Positions 1 to 10,110 of a DNA stretch of 64,000 nucleotides are shown here, one piece after another (position 1 is the first letter of the stretch; the number at the start of each line of letters is the position of its first letter). The notes beneath the pieces were generated by a model. The model ran no database searches. It saw only the letters and a program-made list of their open reading frames with translations, and had not been told where the DNA came from. The stretch comes from Winslowiella toletana. Its GTDB lineage: Bacteria > Pseudomonadota > Gammaproteobacteria > Enterobacterales > Enterobacteriaceae. The position numbers and the translations under genes were made by a program. The stretch covers positions 868,001 through 932,000 of the forward strand of contig NZ_CP134152.1 in NCBI RefSeq assembly GCF_032164335.1. The letters are read 5' to 3'.

Positions 1-1639
1 CTGCACGGTCGCGTTCAATAATCGATAAGCCTTCATGGAAGACCGCCGCGCGGATGCCTTCACGCTCACGCAGTACCTGTTCCAGTTGCAGTGCGGTTGC
101 GGCTTTGGCGCAGATCACCAGCACTTTTTCATCGCGGTTGCTGGTCAGGTAACCCATCAGCCATTCGACGCGCGGATCGAAGTTCCACCAGGTGCCGGAA
201 TCCCCTTCGAATTCCTGATAAATCTGCTCCGGGTAAAGCATATCGCGCGCGCGTTCATCAGCAGATTTACGTGCGCCCATAATACCGGAGACTTTGATCG
301 CCGTCTGATACTGCAACGGCAGCGGCAGGCGGATCTGGTGCATCTCGCGTTTCGGGAAGCCTTTAACGCCGTTACGGGTGTTACGGAACAGCACGCGGCT
401 GGTGCCGTGACGATCCATCAGCATGCTGATCAGTTCTTCACGCGCCTGCTGCTTGCCTTCACGATCGCTGTTAGCCACCTGCAGTAGCGGCTCGATATCC
501 TGTTCACCGACCAGGTCGTTCAGCATATTCATCTCATCTTTAGAGATGCTTTTGTCAGCCAGCAGCATTGCTACCGCATCGGCGATCGGACGGAAGTTCT
601 TCTGCTCTTCAACAAACTGGCCAAAGTCGTGGAAACGATCCGGATCGAGCAGGCGCAGGCGGGCAAAATGGCTCTCCATCCCCAACTGCTCTGGCGTTGC
701 GGTCAACAGCAGTACGCCGGGAATTTGTTCGGCCAGCTGTTCAATGACCTGATATTCACGGCTTGGCTCACCTTCGCTCCACGCCAGGTGATGTGCTTCA
801 TCGACAATCAGCAGATCCCACTCGGCATCGGCCATTTTTTCCAGACGCTGTTTGTTACGGCGCACGAAATCCAGCGAGCAGATAATCAGCTGTTCGGTAT
901 CAAATGGATTATCGCTGTCGAGCTGTGCTTCGGCATAGCGCGCATCGTCAAACAGCGCAAAGCGCAGGTTAAACCGGCGCAGCATCTCGACCAGCCACTG
1001 ATGTTGCAGCGTTTCCGGCACCACAATCAGCACGCGCTCTGCGCGGCCAGCCAGCAATTGCTGGTGAATAATCATACCGGCTTCGATGGTTTTACCCAGG
1101 CCAACTTCATCGGCCAGCAGCACGCGTGGGGCGTGGCGACGACCCACGTCATGGGCGATATGCAGCTGATGCGGGATCAGGTTGGTGCGCATGCCGCGCA
1201 GCCCGCTGATCGCCAGGCGATACTGTTCACTGTGGTATTTGCGTGCGCGAAAACGCAGCGCAAAGCGGTCCATACGATCAAGCTGACCGGCAAACAGGCG
1301 ATCCTGCGGCTTGCTGAACACCAGTTTGCTGTCCAGCATCACTTCACGCAGCATGACACCGCTTTCGTCGGTATCGAGACGTCGGCCGACGTAAGCCATC
1401 AGGCCGTTTTCGCTGATGGCTTCTTCAACTTCCAGCTGCCAGCCTTCATGGCTGGTGACGGTATCGCCCGGATTAAACATCACGCGGGTAATGGGAGAAT
1501 CATTTCTGGCATAGAGACGGTTTTCACCGGTAGCGGGAAATAACACTGTCACCATACGTGCGTCCAGTGCAACAACAGTTCCCAATCCCAGTTCGCTTTC
1601 CGTATCGCTGATCCAGCGTTGACCAAGTGTAAAAGGCAT
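1..1639 (-). CDS. rapA: RNA polymerase-associated ATPase RapA (HepA), 5' part only
   Basis: SWI2/SNF2-family ATPase that binds RNA polymerase and promotes its recycling after transcription. The frame is open from an ATG at 1637-1639 down to the left edge, so about 546 N-terminal codons of a protein of roughly 968 residues are present. Translation opens [18 protein letters not shown], as in E. coli RapA. The Walker A motif DEVGLGKT falls near residue 177 and the DEAHH box near residue 280, both at the expected family positions. It lies downstream of polB on the same strand with about 153 bp between them. That gap holds a short stem-loop (1705-1724) without a T-tract. The C-terminal helicase lobe is outside the window. 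Identification is secure and the truncation is only the window edge. Confidence 0.96.
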   Translation of the reverse strand, partial: MPFTLGQRWISDTESELGLGTVVALDARMVTVLFPATGENRLYARNDSPITRVMFNPGDTVTSHEGWQLEVEEAISENGLMAYVGRRLDTDESGVMLREVMLDSKLVFSKPQDRLFAGQLDRMDRFALRFRARKYHSEQYRLAISGLRGMRTNLIPHQLHIAHDVGRRHAPRVLLADEVGLGKTIEAGMIIHQQLLAGRAERVLIVVPETLQHQWLVEMLRRFNLRFALFDDARYAEAQLDSDNPFDTEQLIICSLDFVRRNKQRLEKMADAEWDLLIVDEAHHLAWSEGEPSREYQVIEQLAEQIPGVLLLTATPEQLGMESHFARLRLLDPDRFHDFGQFVEEQKNFRPIADAVAMLLADKSISKDEMNMLNDLVGEQDIEPLLQVANSDREGKQQAREELISMLMDRHGTSRVLFRNTRNGVKGFPKREMHQIRLPLPLQYQTAIKVSGIMGARKSADERARDMLYPEQIYQEFEGDSGTWWNFDPRVEWLMGYLTSNRDEKVLVICAKAATALQLEQVLREREGIRAAVFHEGLSIIERDRA

Positions 1640-1792
1640 AGATAGTTGGCTCGATTCTCTTAAAAAAAATTTTTAGAACGCGCTCACAGGCAAAAAGTAT
1701 TGCGGCCGGACATGAATGTCTGGCGAAAGGTTCAGAGCGGTAGCGTTCAGGAAGGGCGCTATGGTACTGGAAGGTGGCGCGTTCGTCACCTG

Positions 1793-4153
1793 TCAAAACA
1801 GCCCTAATTGCCCGGTTATTAGTGTAGCAAAATCATCCTGAACAAAGGGCAAAATACCCTCGGCTACCGGCTGGAGCTGGCGCGAAAGATAATGATCGTA
1901 GTCGAGCGGCGTAAGCCGGGCTTCCAGCGGTTCCGGGCCAGAGGTGGCCATCACGTAGCGAATATAGCCACCGTTCTGATACTGCAACGGGCGGTCTAAT
2001 TTGCGGTTCTGTTCATCGGCCAGTCGCGCTGCCCGCACATGGGGCGGCACATTACGTTGATACTCACTCAGTGGCCGACGCAGGCGCTTTTTAAACACCA
2101 ACTGGTCATCAAGTTCGCCATCCAGCAGCTGGCGCACGGTTTCACGAATAAAATCCTGATAGGGTTGGCGCTGAAAAATACGCTGATAAAGCTGTTGCTG
2201 AAATTGCTGCGCCAGCGGCGTCCAGTCAGTGCGCACGGTTTCCAGCCCTTTAAATACCATACGCTGTTGACCGCCATCGTTAATCATTCCGGCATAACGC
2301 TTTTTACTGCCCTGTTCCGCGCCGCGAATGGTCGGCATCAGAAAGCGATTAAAGTGGGTCTCATACTCCAGTTCCAGCGCGCTTTCGAGGCCAAACTGCT
2401 GGTGCAAATGGTCGCGCCACCAGTTATTAACCACTGCCACCAGTTGCTGACCAATTTCATTCGCTTCGGCTTCACCATGGGGTGATTTCAGCCAGACAAA
2501 GGTTGAATCGGTGTCGCCATAAATCACATCATAGCCTTGCGCCTCAATCAGCTCGCGGGTTTGCCGCATAATCTCATGACCACGCAGGGTGATTGAGGAA
2601 GCCAGCCGGGGATCGAAGAAGCGGCAGGCGCTGGTTCCCAGCACGCCATAAAAAGCATTCATAATGATTTTCAGCGCCTGAGACAGCGGCTTATTGCCCT
2701 GTTTTTTTGCCGCTTCGCGGCCAAGCCAGATCTGGTTGACGATTTCCGGCAGGCAGTGTTCTGTACGCGAGAAGCGGGCGTCACGAAAACCCGGCACCGA
2801 ATGGGCATCGTCAGGCTGCGCCAGCCCGGCGATCAGCCCGACCGGATCGATAAGAAAGGTGCGAATTATCGACGGATACAGGCTTTTGTAGTCGAGAACC
2901 AGTACCGAGTCATACAACCCGGGACGTGAGTCCATCACATAACCGCCCGGACTGGCTTCCGGCGCAATTTCGCCGAGGTTTGGCGCAACATAACCGGCGC
3001 GATGCATGCGCGGCAGATAAAGATGACCAAAGGCGGCGACCGAACCACCGTGACGATCGACCGCCAGCCCGTTAACCGTGGCGCGCTCGAGTAAAAATGG
3101 CATCAGTTCGGTGTGCTGGAAAATACGGGTTACCAGCTCACAATCCTTCAGGTTGTAATGGGCCAGCGCCGGCTTATCGTTGGCAAAACGCTGGTTGATT
3201 TCCTCCATGCGCTGCCAGGGATTATTGATCGCTTTGCCTTCGCCCAGCAGCTCACGAGAAACCGCTTCAAGGCTGAATGAGGAGAAGTTCCAGAACGCTG
3301 ATTTCAGCGCTTCAATACCATCAATGACCAACCGGCCGGTGGCCTGGGCGAAAAACACGCCGGGTTTAAAGCCATGTTCACGCCATTCGAGGGGTTCATT
3401 ATTGCGGCCTAACCGCAGCGGAATACCGTAGCGGTCAGCATGTTTCTGTAATACCCGCAGATCGAACTGCACCACATTCCAGCCAATCAGCACATCCGGA
3501 TCGTGCTGCTGAAACCAGGCATTAAGTTTTTCCAGCAGCTGCGGCCGGCTGCTGACGTACTCCAGTGCAAAATCTAGCTGGCTGGCATCGCCATTTTCCG
3601 GCCCCAGCATATAAACCTGGCGCTGACCGCAGCCTTCCAGACCAATGCAGTACAGTTCGCCGTGCTGAGTGGTTTCAATATCCAGCGACACCCATTTTAG
3701 CGGTGGACGATAATCAGGATGCGGTTTCAGACGGGCGTTTTGCAGGCTGTTACCCAGTGGCTGGCCGCTAAACCACACCGGTGCGGTGATAAAGCGCTCC
3801 ATTAAAAAGCGCTCTGGCGGGCGGATGTCGGCTTCATAAACCGGTATCTGGTTTTCCCGCAGCAGTTTTTCCAGCCGCTGCAGCTGACGGTACTGACGAC
3901 AATACAGCCCAAATACCTGACGCAGGCGAAAATCTTTCAGTTCCAGCGGTGCAACGCGGTAGTGGCGTTCATTTGCCAGCAGCTGCTGCACCTGCTGCTG
4001 ATACTCCAGCGGAATAAAGGCCACCGACTCCTGTTGCGGCAGCACCAGCCGTTGCGGCCCGGCATCGGTTGCCAGCCACAGCACCACCTCCGTTCCCGTG
4101 GCGGTATCCCGCCAGTGGCGAGTAAGTAAAAAGCCTGCGCGCGCGTTGTCCAC
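1793..4153 (-). CDS. polB: DNA polymerase II (family B), SOS-inducible
   Basis: Family B DNA polymerase with 3'-5' proofreading, used for replication restart and lesion bypass in the SOS response. The 786 residues compare with 783 in E. coli. The exonuclease motif I DIETT lies near residue 157, the polymerase motif DYKSLYPSI near 420, the YGDTDS catalytic motif near 545, and GSKKRYAG further on. The protein ends in QLGLF like the E. coli enzyme. The start is a GTG at 4151-4153 preceded by AAGGG at a good distance, and no ATG fits better. A LexA-like box lies about 40 bp upstream. In E. coli the next gene is araD. Here a T6SS cassette takes that place and is transcribed divergently. Confidence 0.97.
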   Translation of the reverse strand: MDNARAGFLLTRHWRDTATGTEVVLWLATDAGPQRLVLPQQESVAFIPLEYQQQVQQLLANERHYRVAPLELKDFRLRQVFGLYCRQYRQLQRLEKLLRENQIPVYEADIRPPERFLMERFITAPVWFSGQPLGNSLQNARLKPHPDYRPPLKWVSLDIETTQHGELYCIGLEGCGQRQVYMLGPENGDASQLDFALEYVSSRPQLLEKLNAWFQQHDPDVLIGWNVVQFDLRVLQKHADRYGIPLRLGRNNEPLEWREHGFKPGVFFAQATGRLVIDGIEALKSAFWNFSSFSLEAVSRELLGEGKAINNPWQRMEEINQRFANDKPALAHYNLKDCELVTRIFQHTELMPFLLERATVNGLAVDRHGGSVAAFGHLYLPRMHRAGYVAPNLGEIAPEASPGGYVMDSRPGLYDSVLVLDYKSLYPSIIRTFLIDPVGLIAGLAQPDDAHSVPGFRDARFSRTEHCLPEIVNQIWLGREAAKKQGNKPLSQALKIIMNAFYGVLGTSACRFFDPRLASSITLRGHEIMRQTRELIEAQGYDVIYGDTDSTFVWLKSPHGEAEANEIGQQLVAVVNNWWRDHLHQQFGLESALELEYETHFNRFLMPTIRGAEQGSKKRYAGMINDGGQQRMVFKGLETVRTDWTPLAQQFQQQLYQRIFQRQPYQDFIRETVRQLLDGELDDQLVFKKRLRRPLSEYQRNVPPHVRAARLADEQNRKLDRPLQYQNGGYIRYVMATSGPEPLEARLTPLDYDHYLSRQLQPVAEGILPFVQDDFATLITGQLGLF

Positions 4154-4191
4154 CGAAAACCCTTATTGCGTTAACTATAAGCAATAATAGC

Positions 4192-4207
4192 ATGTTTATT
4201 TATACAG
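4192..4207 (-). promoter_or_regulatory. Probable LexA (SOS) box of polB
   Basis: Read on the minus strand the site is CTGTATAAATAAACAT. This matches the CTGT-N8-ACAG LexA consensus with one mismatch in the last base, and the spacer is AT-rich as usual. It sits 39 bp upstream of the polB GTG. E. coli polB (dinA) is known to be LexA-controlled from a site in the same place. The match is seen directly and the function is inferred from the family. Confidence 0.72.
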
Positions 4208-4230
4208 TGCTGCAGGCGCTGAGTGTTTAA

Positions 4231-4260
4231 TTGATAATAATTATCATTACACTTTTAAAT
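4231..4260 (+). promoter_or_regulatory. Candidate sigma-70 promoter of the vgrG cassette
   Basis: TTGATA at 4231-4236 and TTAAAT at 4255-4260 are separated by 18 bp and face the vgrG cassette. The -35 element overlaps the Fur-like palindrome, so a bound repressor would cover it. The -10 is only a 4 of 6 match, so this is a suggestion. The untranslated leader would be about 175 nt and AT-rich. Confidence 0.4.
4232..4246. promoter_or_regulatory. Fur box (perfect 7-1-7 palindrome)
   Basis: TGATAAT-A-ATTATCA is a perfect inverted repeat of seven bases around one base, the core 7-1-7 form of the enterobacterial Fur operator. It lies 195 bp before vgrG, and about 24 bp beyond the polB LexA box. 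Fur repression of T6SS genes is established in enteroaggregative E. coli (sci1). Iron control of this cassette is inference. Confidence 0.72.
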
Positions 4261-4441
4261 TATTGCTCAATCTTTCGCTTGTGGCTGGCAAGATACAGAA
4301 TCAGGTGTTAAACCTTACGGCGATTTAACGTAATAATGTTATTCAGACCGATTGGTATGACATTTTTATGGCAATAAATACGGACGATGTTAATTTATTT
4401 TTTAGCCAGGCAGGCGAAGAGTTAATAAAAGGATTTTTACC

Positions 4442-6472
4442 ATGGAACGCCAAATTGTCGCCTATACTCCGCTGGATGACGGTCGGCTGCTATTCAAAAA
4501 ACTGACCGGCAGTGAGCAGCTTTCCGGATTGTATCGCTTTGAAGTTGAGCTATTAAGCGCCAGTAATGATATCGAGCTGAAATGTTTGTTAGGGCAGTCA
4601 ATAACGGTTGCATTAAATACCCACAAAGAAATACCGAGATATTTAAATGGCTGTGTTACGCAAATAACCCTGGTAGGACGTGAAAACCGTGGTGAACGTT
4701 ATTATGTTTATTTGGCGGTTTTACGTCCGGCGCTGTGGCATTTAACACAAAATCGCGATTTCAGAATCTGGCAGGAAAAAAGCGTTCCTGAAATTGTGGC
4801 AGGGCTACTGACGGAGCATCAAATCCTTTTTGAGAATCAACTTAGCTGGCGCTACCGGCGGTGGAATTATTGCGTACAGTATCAGGAGAGTGATTTTGAT
4901 TTTATCAGCCGCCTGATGGAGCACGAAGGGATCTATTACTACTTTAAGCATCAGCTGGGCAGCGAGGTCTGCATTCTGGCTGATGCACCCGGAGCACATA
5001 ACCCGCTGCCGGGTTATGAAAGGCTGACGTTTCAGCCGGATGAAGAGCAGGTTGCGGAAGCGATAATGAGCTGGAGCGTAACGGATTCTGTGACTCCGGC
5101 ACGCTACAGCCACGCGGATTACGATTACTTACAGCCACATGCGCGTTTGCTGCAGGTGCGTCAGAATCCCCACTCTTTTGCCAGCGGTAAAGCGGAAGTC
5201 TTTGACTGGCCTGGCGGGTTTACCGATCGAGAGCACGGCGAGTTTTATGCCCGAGTGCGTCAGCAGGAGCTTGCTGCACGTCATCAGCAGATAACCGGCA
5301 GCGCCAGTGCTGTCGGCATCGCTGCGGGTTTTCTGTTTAACTTTAGCCAGGCGGCCCGCGCGGTGGATGAAGGAGACTACCTCACCATCAGCGCCAGCTA
5401 TCAGCTGGTGGCAAACCCCTATGCCAGCGGTAACGAGCAGGATGCCGAACAGCATATCAACTTTGTCGTGGTGCCCGCGGTGGTGAACTGGCGACCGGCG
5501 CGAAATACCCGCTGGCCGAAAACGTATGGGCCGCAAACCGCCGTGGTTGTCGGGCCGCGAGGTGAAACCTTCTGGACCGATCAATACGGGCGGGTAAAGC
5601 TGAAGTTTCACTGGGATCGTCACGGTGGTGATGATGAGACGGCTTCCTGCTGGGTGCGGGTCTCCAGCGGTCGGGCAGGCTGGAAATATGGTGCGGTTCA
5701 GGTGCCGCGCATCGGGGAAGAGGTGGTGGTGGATTTTATTAATGGCGATCCGCATCGGCCGATTATTACCGGAGGCGTATATAATCAGCAGAATATGCCG
5801 CCGTGGGCGTTACCCAGCGCCGCCACCCGCATGGGCTTTATGTCGCGCAGCAGCGGTGGCAGCATGGACAATGCCAGCTACCTGTTTCTTGATGATGCGC
5901 CGGGGCGCGAGATTTTCGCCATGCACGCCGAGCGTGATATGACGATTTCGGTAGAGAACGACCTGAATCTGCAGGTAGACAGTGACGCCCGCTATCTTAT
6001 CAAAGGCCAGCAACGCACTGAAATTGGGGGAGACAGTAAGCTGACGATTGCCGGCGATCGTAATGTTTGTATTCATGGCGAAGCGAATGTTTCGATTGAG
6101 GGTGGCTGGCAACAGAATGTTAATGGCGGAAATATTGCTATTACTTCACCCCATAATATTCATCTGAAAAGTGACAGTAATATAGCCATCAACGCGCCGG
6201 GCATTACCTTTACTACCCGGGGAGAAGCCTGCACTATTTCTGGTGTCAATATTGGTATTAATGGTCTTGATATCAAAGTAAATGGTATGACGGCAGGTAC
6301 TACGCTATCGAGTAATGAATTTAAGGGCGTTTCCAGCAGTATTACCGGCTTTAATATGTCTAAAAGCGCCGTTACGCTGCAAACCGATACCATAAAATAC
6401 AGTGGTTCCGGAGTGAAGCTGGATTTTTCCAATCAAATATCGATATTCAGCATGCTGCATTTATATATGTAA
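4442..6472 (+). CDS. vgrG: T6SS spike protein VgrG
   Basis: Forms the trimeric spike on the Hcp tube of a type VI secretion system and carries effectors into target cells. The 676 residues show the usual order. A gp27-like base comes first (about 1-340), then a gp5-like OB fold (about 364-455, with DQYGRVKLKFHWDRHG and INGDPHRPIITGGVYN). A repetitive beta-helix rich in N, I, S and G runs to the end. There is no extra C-terminal enzymatic domain, so this is not an evolved VgrG. The ATG at 4442 has AAGGA upstream. Both ends of the gene are more AT-rich than its centre, suggesting a mosaic. It leads a five-gene same-strand cassette. No tss core genes are in the window, so this is an orphan locus. 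Confidence 0.95.
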   Translation: MERQIVAYTPLDDGRLLFKKLTGSEQLSGLYRFEVELLSASNDIELKCLLGQSITVALNTHKEIPRYLNGCVTQITLVGRENRGERYYVYLAVLRPALWHLTQNRDFRIWQEKSVPEIVAGLLTEHQILFENQLSWRYRRWNYCVQYQESDFDFISRLMEHEGIYYYFKHQLGSEVCILADAPGAHNPLPGYERLTFQPDEEQVAEAIMSWSVTDSVTPARYSHADYDYLQPHARLLQVRQNPHSFASGKAEVFDWPGGFTDREHGEFYARVRQQELAARHQQITGSASAVGIAAGFLFNFSQAARAVDEGDYLTISASYQLVANPYASGNEQDAEQHINFVVVPAVVNWRPARNTRWPKTYGPQTAVVVGPRGETFWTDQYGRVKLKFHWDRHGGDDETASCWVRVSSGRAGWKYGAVQVPRIGEEVVVDFINGDPHRPIITGGVYNQQNMPPWALPSAATRMGFMSRSSGGSMDNASYLFLDDAPGREIFAMHAERDMTISVENDLNLQVDSDARYLIKGQQRTEIGGDSKLTIAGDRNVCIHGEANVSIEGGWQQNVNGGNIAITSPHNIHLKSDSNIAINAPGITFTTRGEACTISGVNIGINGLDIKVNGMTAGTTLSSNEFKGVSSSITGFNMSKSAVTLQTDTIKYSGSGVKLDFSNQISIFSMLHLYM

Positions 6473-6514
6473 TCACCAGCCTTTATCGCTTGCAGTGTGC
6501 TTAAGGATCATCGC

Positions 6515-9028
6515 ATGAAAATAATTAAGCCTCTGCGTTTAAGTGTATTAAACCGGCCTTATTGTTTGCAGGGGGAAAATCAGCTGGGAATTTCGGTATT
6601 AGCACTGGCGGATATGGGGGCCACACCGCAATTACGGCCCGAAGCGGAAATGTGGCAACTGGCTGCCAGTGAGTTATCCACCAGCGGTGGCGTGCTGGAT
6701 TTAGCGATACCAAAAGTCTGCGCCGAATACCTGGCGACCGGCTATGCCTTTAGTCAGCATCAGGCAGATAAAACGCGCTGCACGGTAAAAATTGAAGTCG
6801 GGATGTTGAGTAAGACGCTGCTGGTCACCGGCGATCGTCACTGGTTAGCCGATAAACCGTCCTCGCCCCGCTGTTTTCGTCAGATGCGCCTCGACTGGAG
6901 CCGGGCTTTTGGTGGTAAAGGCTTCGCGGACAACCCGCAGGGTATTGGCTTTCATCCCGATAACATTGAGGGGCATGATTTTTTTCGCCTGCCGAATATT
7001 GAGTCGCTTAGCGGGCGCATGGCATCAGTGGGCGACAGGCCAGAACCCGCCGGATTTGGTCCGTTAGATATCACATGGCCACGACGTTTTTCGCGCGTGG
7101 GTCAACAGTACGATACCCATTGGTTACAGCAACATTTTCCGGGTTTCGCGTCGGATATGGACTGGCGACTGTTCAATGCCGCCAGCGAAGATCAGTGGTG
7201 GCCGCAGGATGACAGGCTGCCCGCCGGGGCGCAGTGGCGCATCTGGAATATGCATCCAAACCGGCCGTTACAGCAGGGGCGATTACCGCCGTGGCAGGCG
7301 CGCTGTTTTATCACCCGTCAGAATCAGCAGCAGTTTGACGAGGTGCCGCTGCGCGCCACGACGCTGTGGTTCTTTCCACATCTTGAGCAGATGCTGCTGA
7401 TTTGGCAGGGCAGTATCCGCATTGCTGAGGATGATGGTGCCGATATATTGCAGATCTTACCGGCGCTGGAAAAAATCGGTAGTGAACGTTCACTTAGTCA
7501 CTATCGCCTGGTGCTTGAGCAGCGGCTGGATAAAGAAAAGGGCGCGTTGTATGCCTTTCGTGAAAAAGATCTGCTGCCGGAAGATGCCATTGGGCCATGG
7601 CTGGATACCGAGCAACCGGTGCAGGATAGCCCGATTGCGGCAAATTTGCGCAGCCGTGAAATCCACCTGCGACAGCAGCATCGCGCCCGGCTGGACGAAC
7701 AGGAGCAGGAGAGCAGTCAACAGCCTTCCGGGTTGAGCGAGCTGAGCTTACCCGATCTGGATGCGCTTCCGGCATTTATTGAGCAGCTGGAGCAGCAGGC
7801 TGACCAGCTGCACGAGCAAGCAGAACGACACTTTGCACACCACAATCAAGCTAATGCGCCGTCCGCTGCCTTGCCCGGCGGGCCGGAAGCGCTGCATCAG
7901 ATGCATCAGCTATTGCACAGTCAGGAGATGAGCGAGAAGCAGCGCGCAGAAACCATTTCCTCACTGCATCAAATCTATTTGATGTCGGTGCAGGCACAGC
8001 CAGCGGCAGCACGTATCGAGGGCGAAACGGTGCAGGTATTGCGTAATCGCGCAATGACGACGATGGCGCTAAATGGCGACTTCAGCGGACTGGATTTTAC
8101 CGGTGCCGATCTGTCTTATATGGATCTGCGGGGGGCTAATTTCTCACGTGCGCTGCTGGAGAGTGCGGATTTCAGCCACAGTCAGCTGGACGGGGCTAAC
8201 TTCAGCGAGGCAATACTCGCCCGCGCTGAGTTCAACCAGGCATCGCTGCGTCATGCGGTATTTGACAATGCCTCGCTGGCCTTTGCCCGTTGTCAGCACA
8301 GCGATTTCTCCGGGGCGCATTTCCTCAGTACCGTCTGGCATGAGACGGTACTGGATCACTGCCGCTTTGACGATGCATCACTGAGCGAGATGGTGGTGCA
8401 TAACGCGATGATATCTCAGACGCGCTTTCATCAGGCTACGCTCGATAACCTGTTGTTTTTAGGATTGTCGTTAGCGGAGCCCGATTTCAGCGCGGCAAGT
8501 TTAACTAAAGTCAGCTTTGTACAGTGCCAGCTTGATAAGGCGGACTTCGCTGAGGCACGACTGACGGGGTGTTCACTGGTAGAGAGCCGTGCGGAGTACA
8601 GCAACTTCCATCGTGCTTGTTTGCGAAACTGCGCAATCACCGCTGAAAGCCAGTTGTCAGGAGCCGATTTTACGCTCGCGACGCTGACCGAATGTAATCT
8701 GCGTCAGTTGCAGCTTGATAACGCTTGTTTTCACCAGGCGAAGCTGGTGAACAGCGATCTCAGTGAAGCCAATTGTCAGCAGGCAGATCTGAGCCGCAGC
8801 AATCTGGCAGGCAGTCTGTTTATTCGCACCAATTTTCGTGATGCCTCGCTGGTGGACAGCAACCTGATCGGTGCGGTGTTGCAAAAAAGCCTGCTGAGCG
8901 GGGCCGATCTGCGTGGGGCAAATTTGTTTCGCACCGATCTCTCGCAATCGTTGATCACGGAAACGACGCGGCTGAACGATACCTTTATCAGCCGCACCAG
9001 GACGCTACCAAAGCGGGAGCGGCAATGA
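6515..9028 (+). CDS. DUF2169 T6SS adaptor fused to pentapeptide repeats
   Basis: The protein has 837 residues. The N-terminal part (about 1-300) looks like DUF2169, a domain found beside VgrG genes. The Agrobacterium member Atu3641 acts as an adaptor or chaperone for loading the Tde2 effector. A glutamine-rich, probably coiled-coil linker follows (about 385-480). From about residue 518 to the end there are continuous A(D/N)LXX pentapeptide repeats, which fold as a right-handed four-sided beta-helix. The ATG at 6515 with AAGGA eight bases upstream is preferred to a GTG at 6497. Its stop overlaps the start of the next gene by four bases (ATGA), so the two are probably translationally coupled. 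Whether it is adaptor, cargo or both cannot be read from sequence. Confidence 0.85.
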   Translation: MKIIKPLRLSVLNRPYCLQGENQLGISVLALADMGATPQLRPEAEMWQLAASELSTSGGVLDLAIPKVCAEYLATGYAFSQHQADKTRCTVKIEVGMLSKTLLVTGDRHWLADKPSSPRCFRQMRLDWSRAFGGKGFADNPQGIGFHPDNIEGHDFFRLPNIESLSGRMASVGDRPEPAGFGPLDITWPRRFSRVGQQYDTHWLQQHFPGFASDMDWRLFNAASEDQWWPQDDRLPAGAQWRIWNMHPNRPLQQGRLPPWQARCFITRQNQQQFDEVPLRATTLWFFPHLEQMLLIWQGSIRIAEDDGADILQILPALEKIGSERSLSHYRLVLEQRLDKEKGALYAFREKDLLPEDAIGPWLDTEQPVQDSPIAANLRSREIHLRQQHRARLDEQEQESSQQPSGLSELSLPDLDALPAFIEQLEQQADQLHEQAERHFAHHNQANAPSAALPGGPEALHQMHQLLHSQEMSEKQRAETISSLHQIYLMSVQAQPAAARIEGETVQVLRNRAMTTMALNGDFSGLDFTGADLSYMDLRGANFSRALLESADFSHSQLDGANFSEAILARAEFNQASLRHAVFDNASLAFARCQHSDFSGAHFLSTVWHETVLDHCRFDDASLSEMVVHNAMISQTRFHQATLDNLLFLGLSLAEPDFSAASLTKVSFVQCQLDKADFAEARLTGCSLVESRAEYSNFHRACLRNCAITAESQLSGADFTLATLTECNLRQLQLDNACFHQAKLVNSDLSEANCQQADLSRSNLAGSLFIRTNFRDASLVDSNLIGAVLQKSLLSGADLRGANLFRTDLSQSLITETTRLNDTFISRTRTLPKRERQ

Positions 9029-10095
9029 ACCGTCTCAGCGCTGAAGCGTTGCAACTGAAGATCAAAAACGGCGAACAGATTGAGCAGGTGTCGTTACGCG
9101 GGGCAAATTTACGCGGGCTGGATTTAGCCGGAGGACTATTGCAGGAGGTGGATGTCAGCGGCGCTGATTTTTCCGGTGCCAGTCTGCATGAGACGGTGTT
9201 CACCGCCTGCCAGCTCAACGATGCGGTATTCAGCGAAGCGCGCCTCGAACAGGCGGTATTTAATCAGTGTGAAATGAACGCGGTGAATATGGCACGAACA
9301 GCGATAACCGACACCATTTTTAACCACTGCCAAATTAACGATGCGCAGTTTAATGACAGTCAGCAGGATAAAAATCAGTTTATCTCCTGTTCACTGCGGC
9401 GCGCGGGGTTTACCGGCGCGCCGCTAAGCCATTGCACGTTTTATCACTGTTTGCTGGAGGGCGCACTGATGGACAAGATGCGCTGCCTGCTGACTACTTT
9501 TTTTAACATAGATTTACGTCACACCCGATTTGCACGTACCCGTTTCGAACGAGCGGTATTTTTTTCCTGTAACCATCATAAGCAGTGCTATGCGCAGCAG
9601 GTGTTTATCGGCTGTCAGTTTTCTGACAATAACCTGGATGCAGTTGATTTTTCCCGCGCGCAGCTGACGCAGTGTAATTTCAGCGGTGCGTCGCTGAAGG
9701 GAGCCAATTTGCAACGCGTGAATGCCGCACAAGCGCTGTTTACCACGGCGGATCTCAGCGGAGCGCGTTGCCAGCACAGCGTTTTTGATCAGGCTATTTT
9801 TGTTGGTGCCATGCTGGAGGGCTGCGATTTCACCGCTAGCCGTTTTTATCAGGCGATTTTGCAGCAGGTCAATGCCGCGGCGGCAAACTTTGCCGAAAGC
9901 GATCTGACATGGGCCGATCTCAGCGGGGCAGATATCAGTCACGCCAATTTTCACCACGCGGTTTTTTTCAGAACGCGTTTCCATTTAGCCCGGCACGCTG
10001 GGGCGCATTTTTCCGATCGTAATCATATTATCGAACACGATAGCGAATTATTAGCCGCAGAAGCCTGGAGTCTACTTCGTCAAAGTCGTCGTTAA
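9025..10095 (+). CDS. Pentapeptide-repeat protein of the T6SS cassette
   Basis: The 356 residues are almost entirely pentapeptide repeats, such as GANLRGLDL, GADFSGASL and GADISHANF. They run from about residue 10 to 330, with a short tail of about 25 residues. No enzymatic domain, signal peptide or membrane segment is visible. It resembles the C-terminal half of the preceding protein and probably arose from it by duplication, although the identity looks low. The ATGA overlap with the upstream gene implies coupled translation and a fixed ratio. Pentapeptide proteins can mimic DNA (the MfpA/Qnr type) or act as binding scaffolds. In this context a role as VgrG-cargo adaptor is the simplest reading, but it is inference. 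Confidence 0.82.
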   Translation: MNRLSAEALQLKIKNGEQIEQVSLRGANLRGLDLAGGLLQEVDVSGADFSGASLHETVFTACQLNDAVFSEARLEQAVFNQCEMNAVNMARTAITDTIFNHCQINDAQFNDSQQDKNQFISCSLRRAGFTGAPLSHCTFYHCLLEGALMDKMRCLLTTFFNIDLRHTRFARTRFERAVFFSCNHHKQCYAQQVFIGCQFSDNNLDAVDFSRAQLTQCNFSGASLKGANLQRVNAAQALFTTADLSGARCQHSVFDQAIFVGAMLEGCDFTASRFYQAILQQVNAAAANFAESDLTWADLSGADISHANFHHAVFFRTRFHLARHAGAHFSDRNHIIEHDSELLAAEAWSLLRQSRR

Positions 10096-10110
10096 CCGAG
10101 GTTTTGTACT

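Noticed and set aside
629-1543. 304-codon plus-strand frame
   Set aside because: It is the antisense shadow of rapA, which is unambiguous on the minus strand by its DEVGLGKT and DEAHH motifs.
4368-4505. A 45-codon frame beginning MAINTDDVNLFF that overlaps the 5' end of vgrG
   Set aside because: The first 24 residues look protein-like, but it runs out of frame into vgrG, has no ribosome-binding site and matches no family I know. It probably is vgrG leader sequence.
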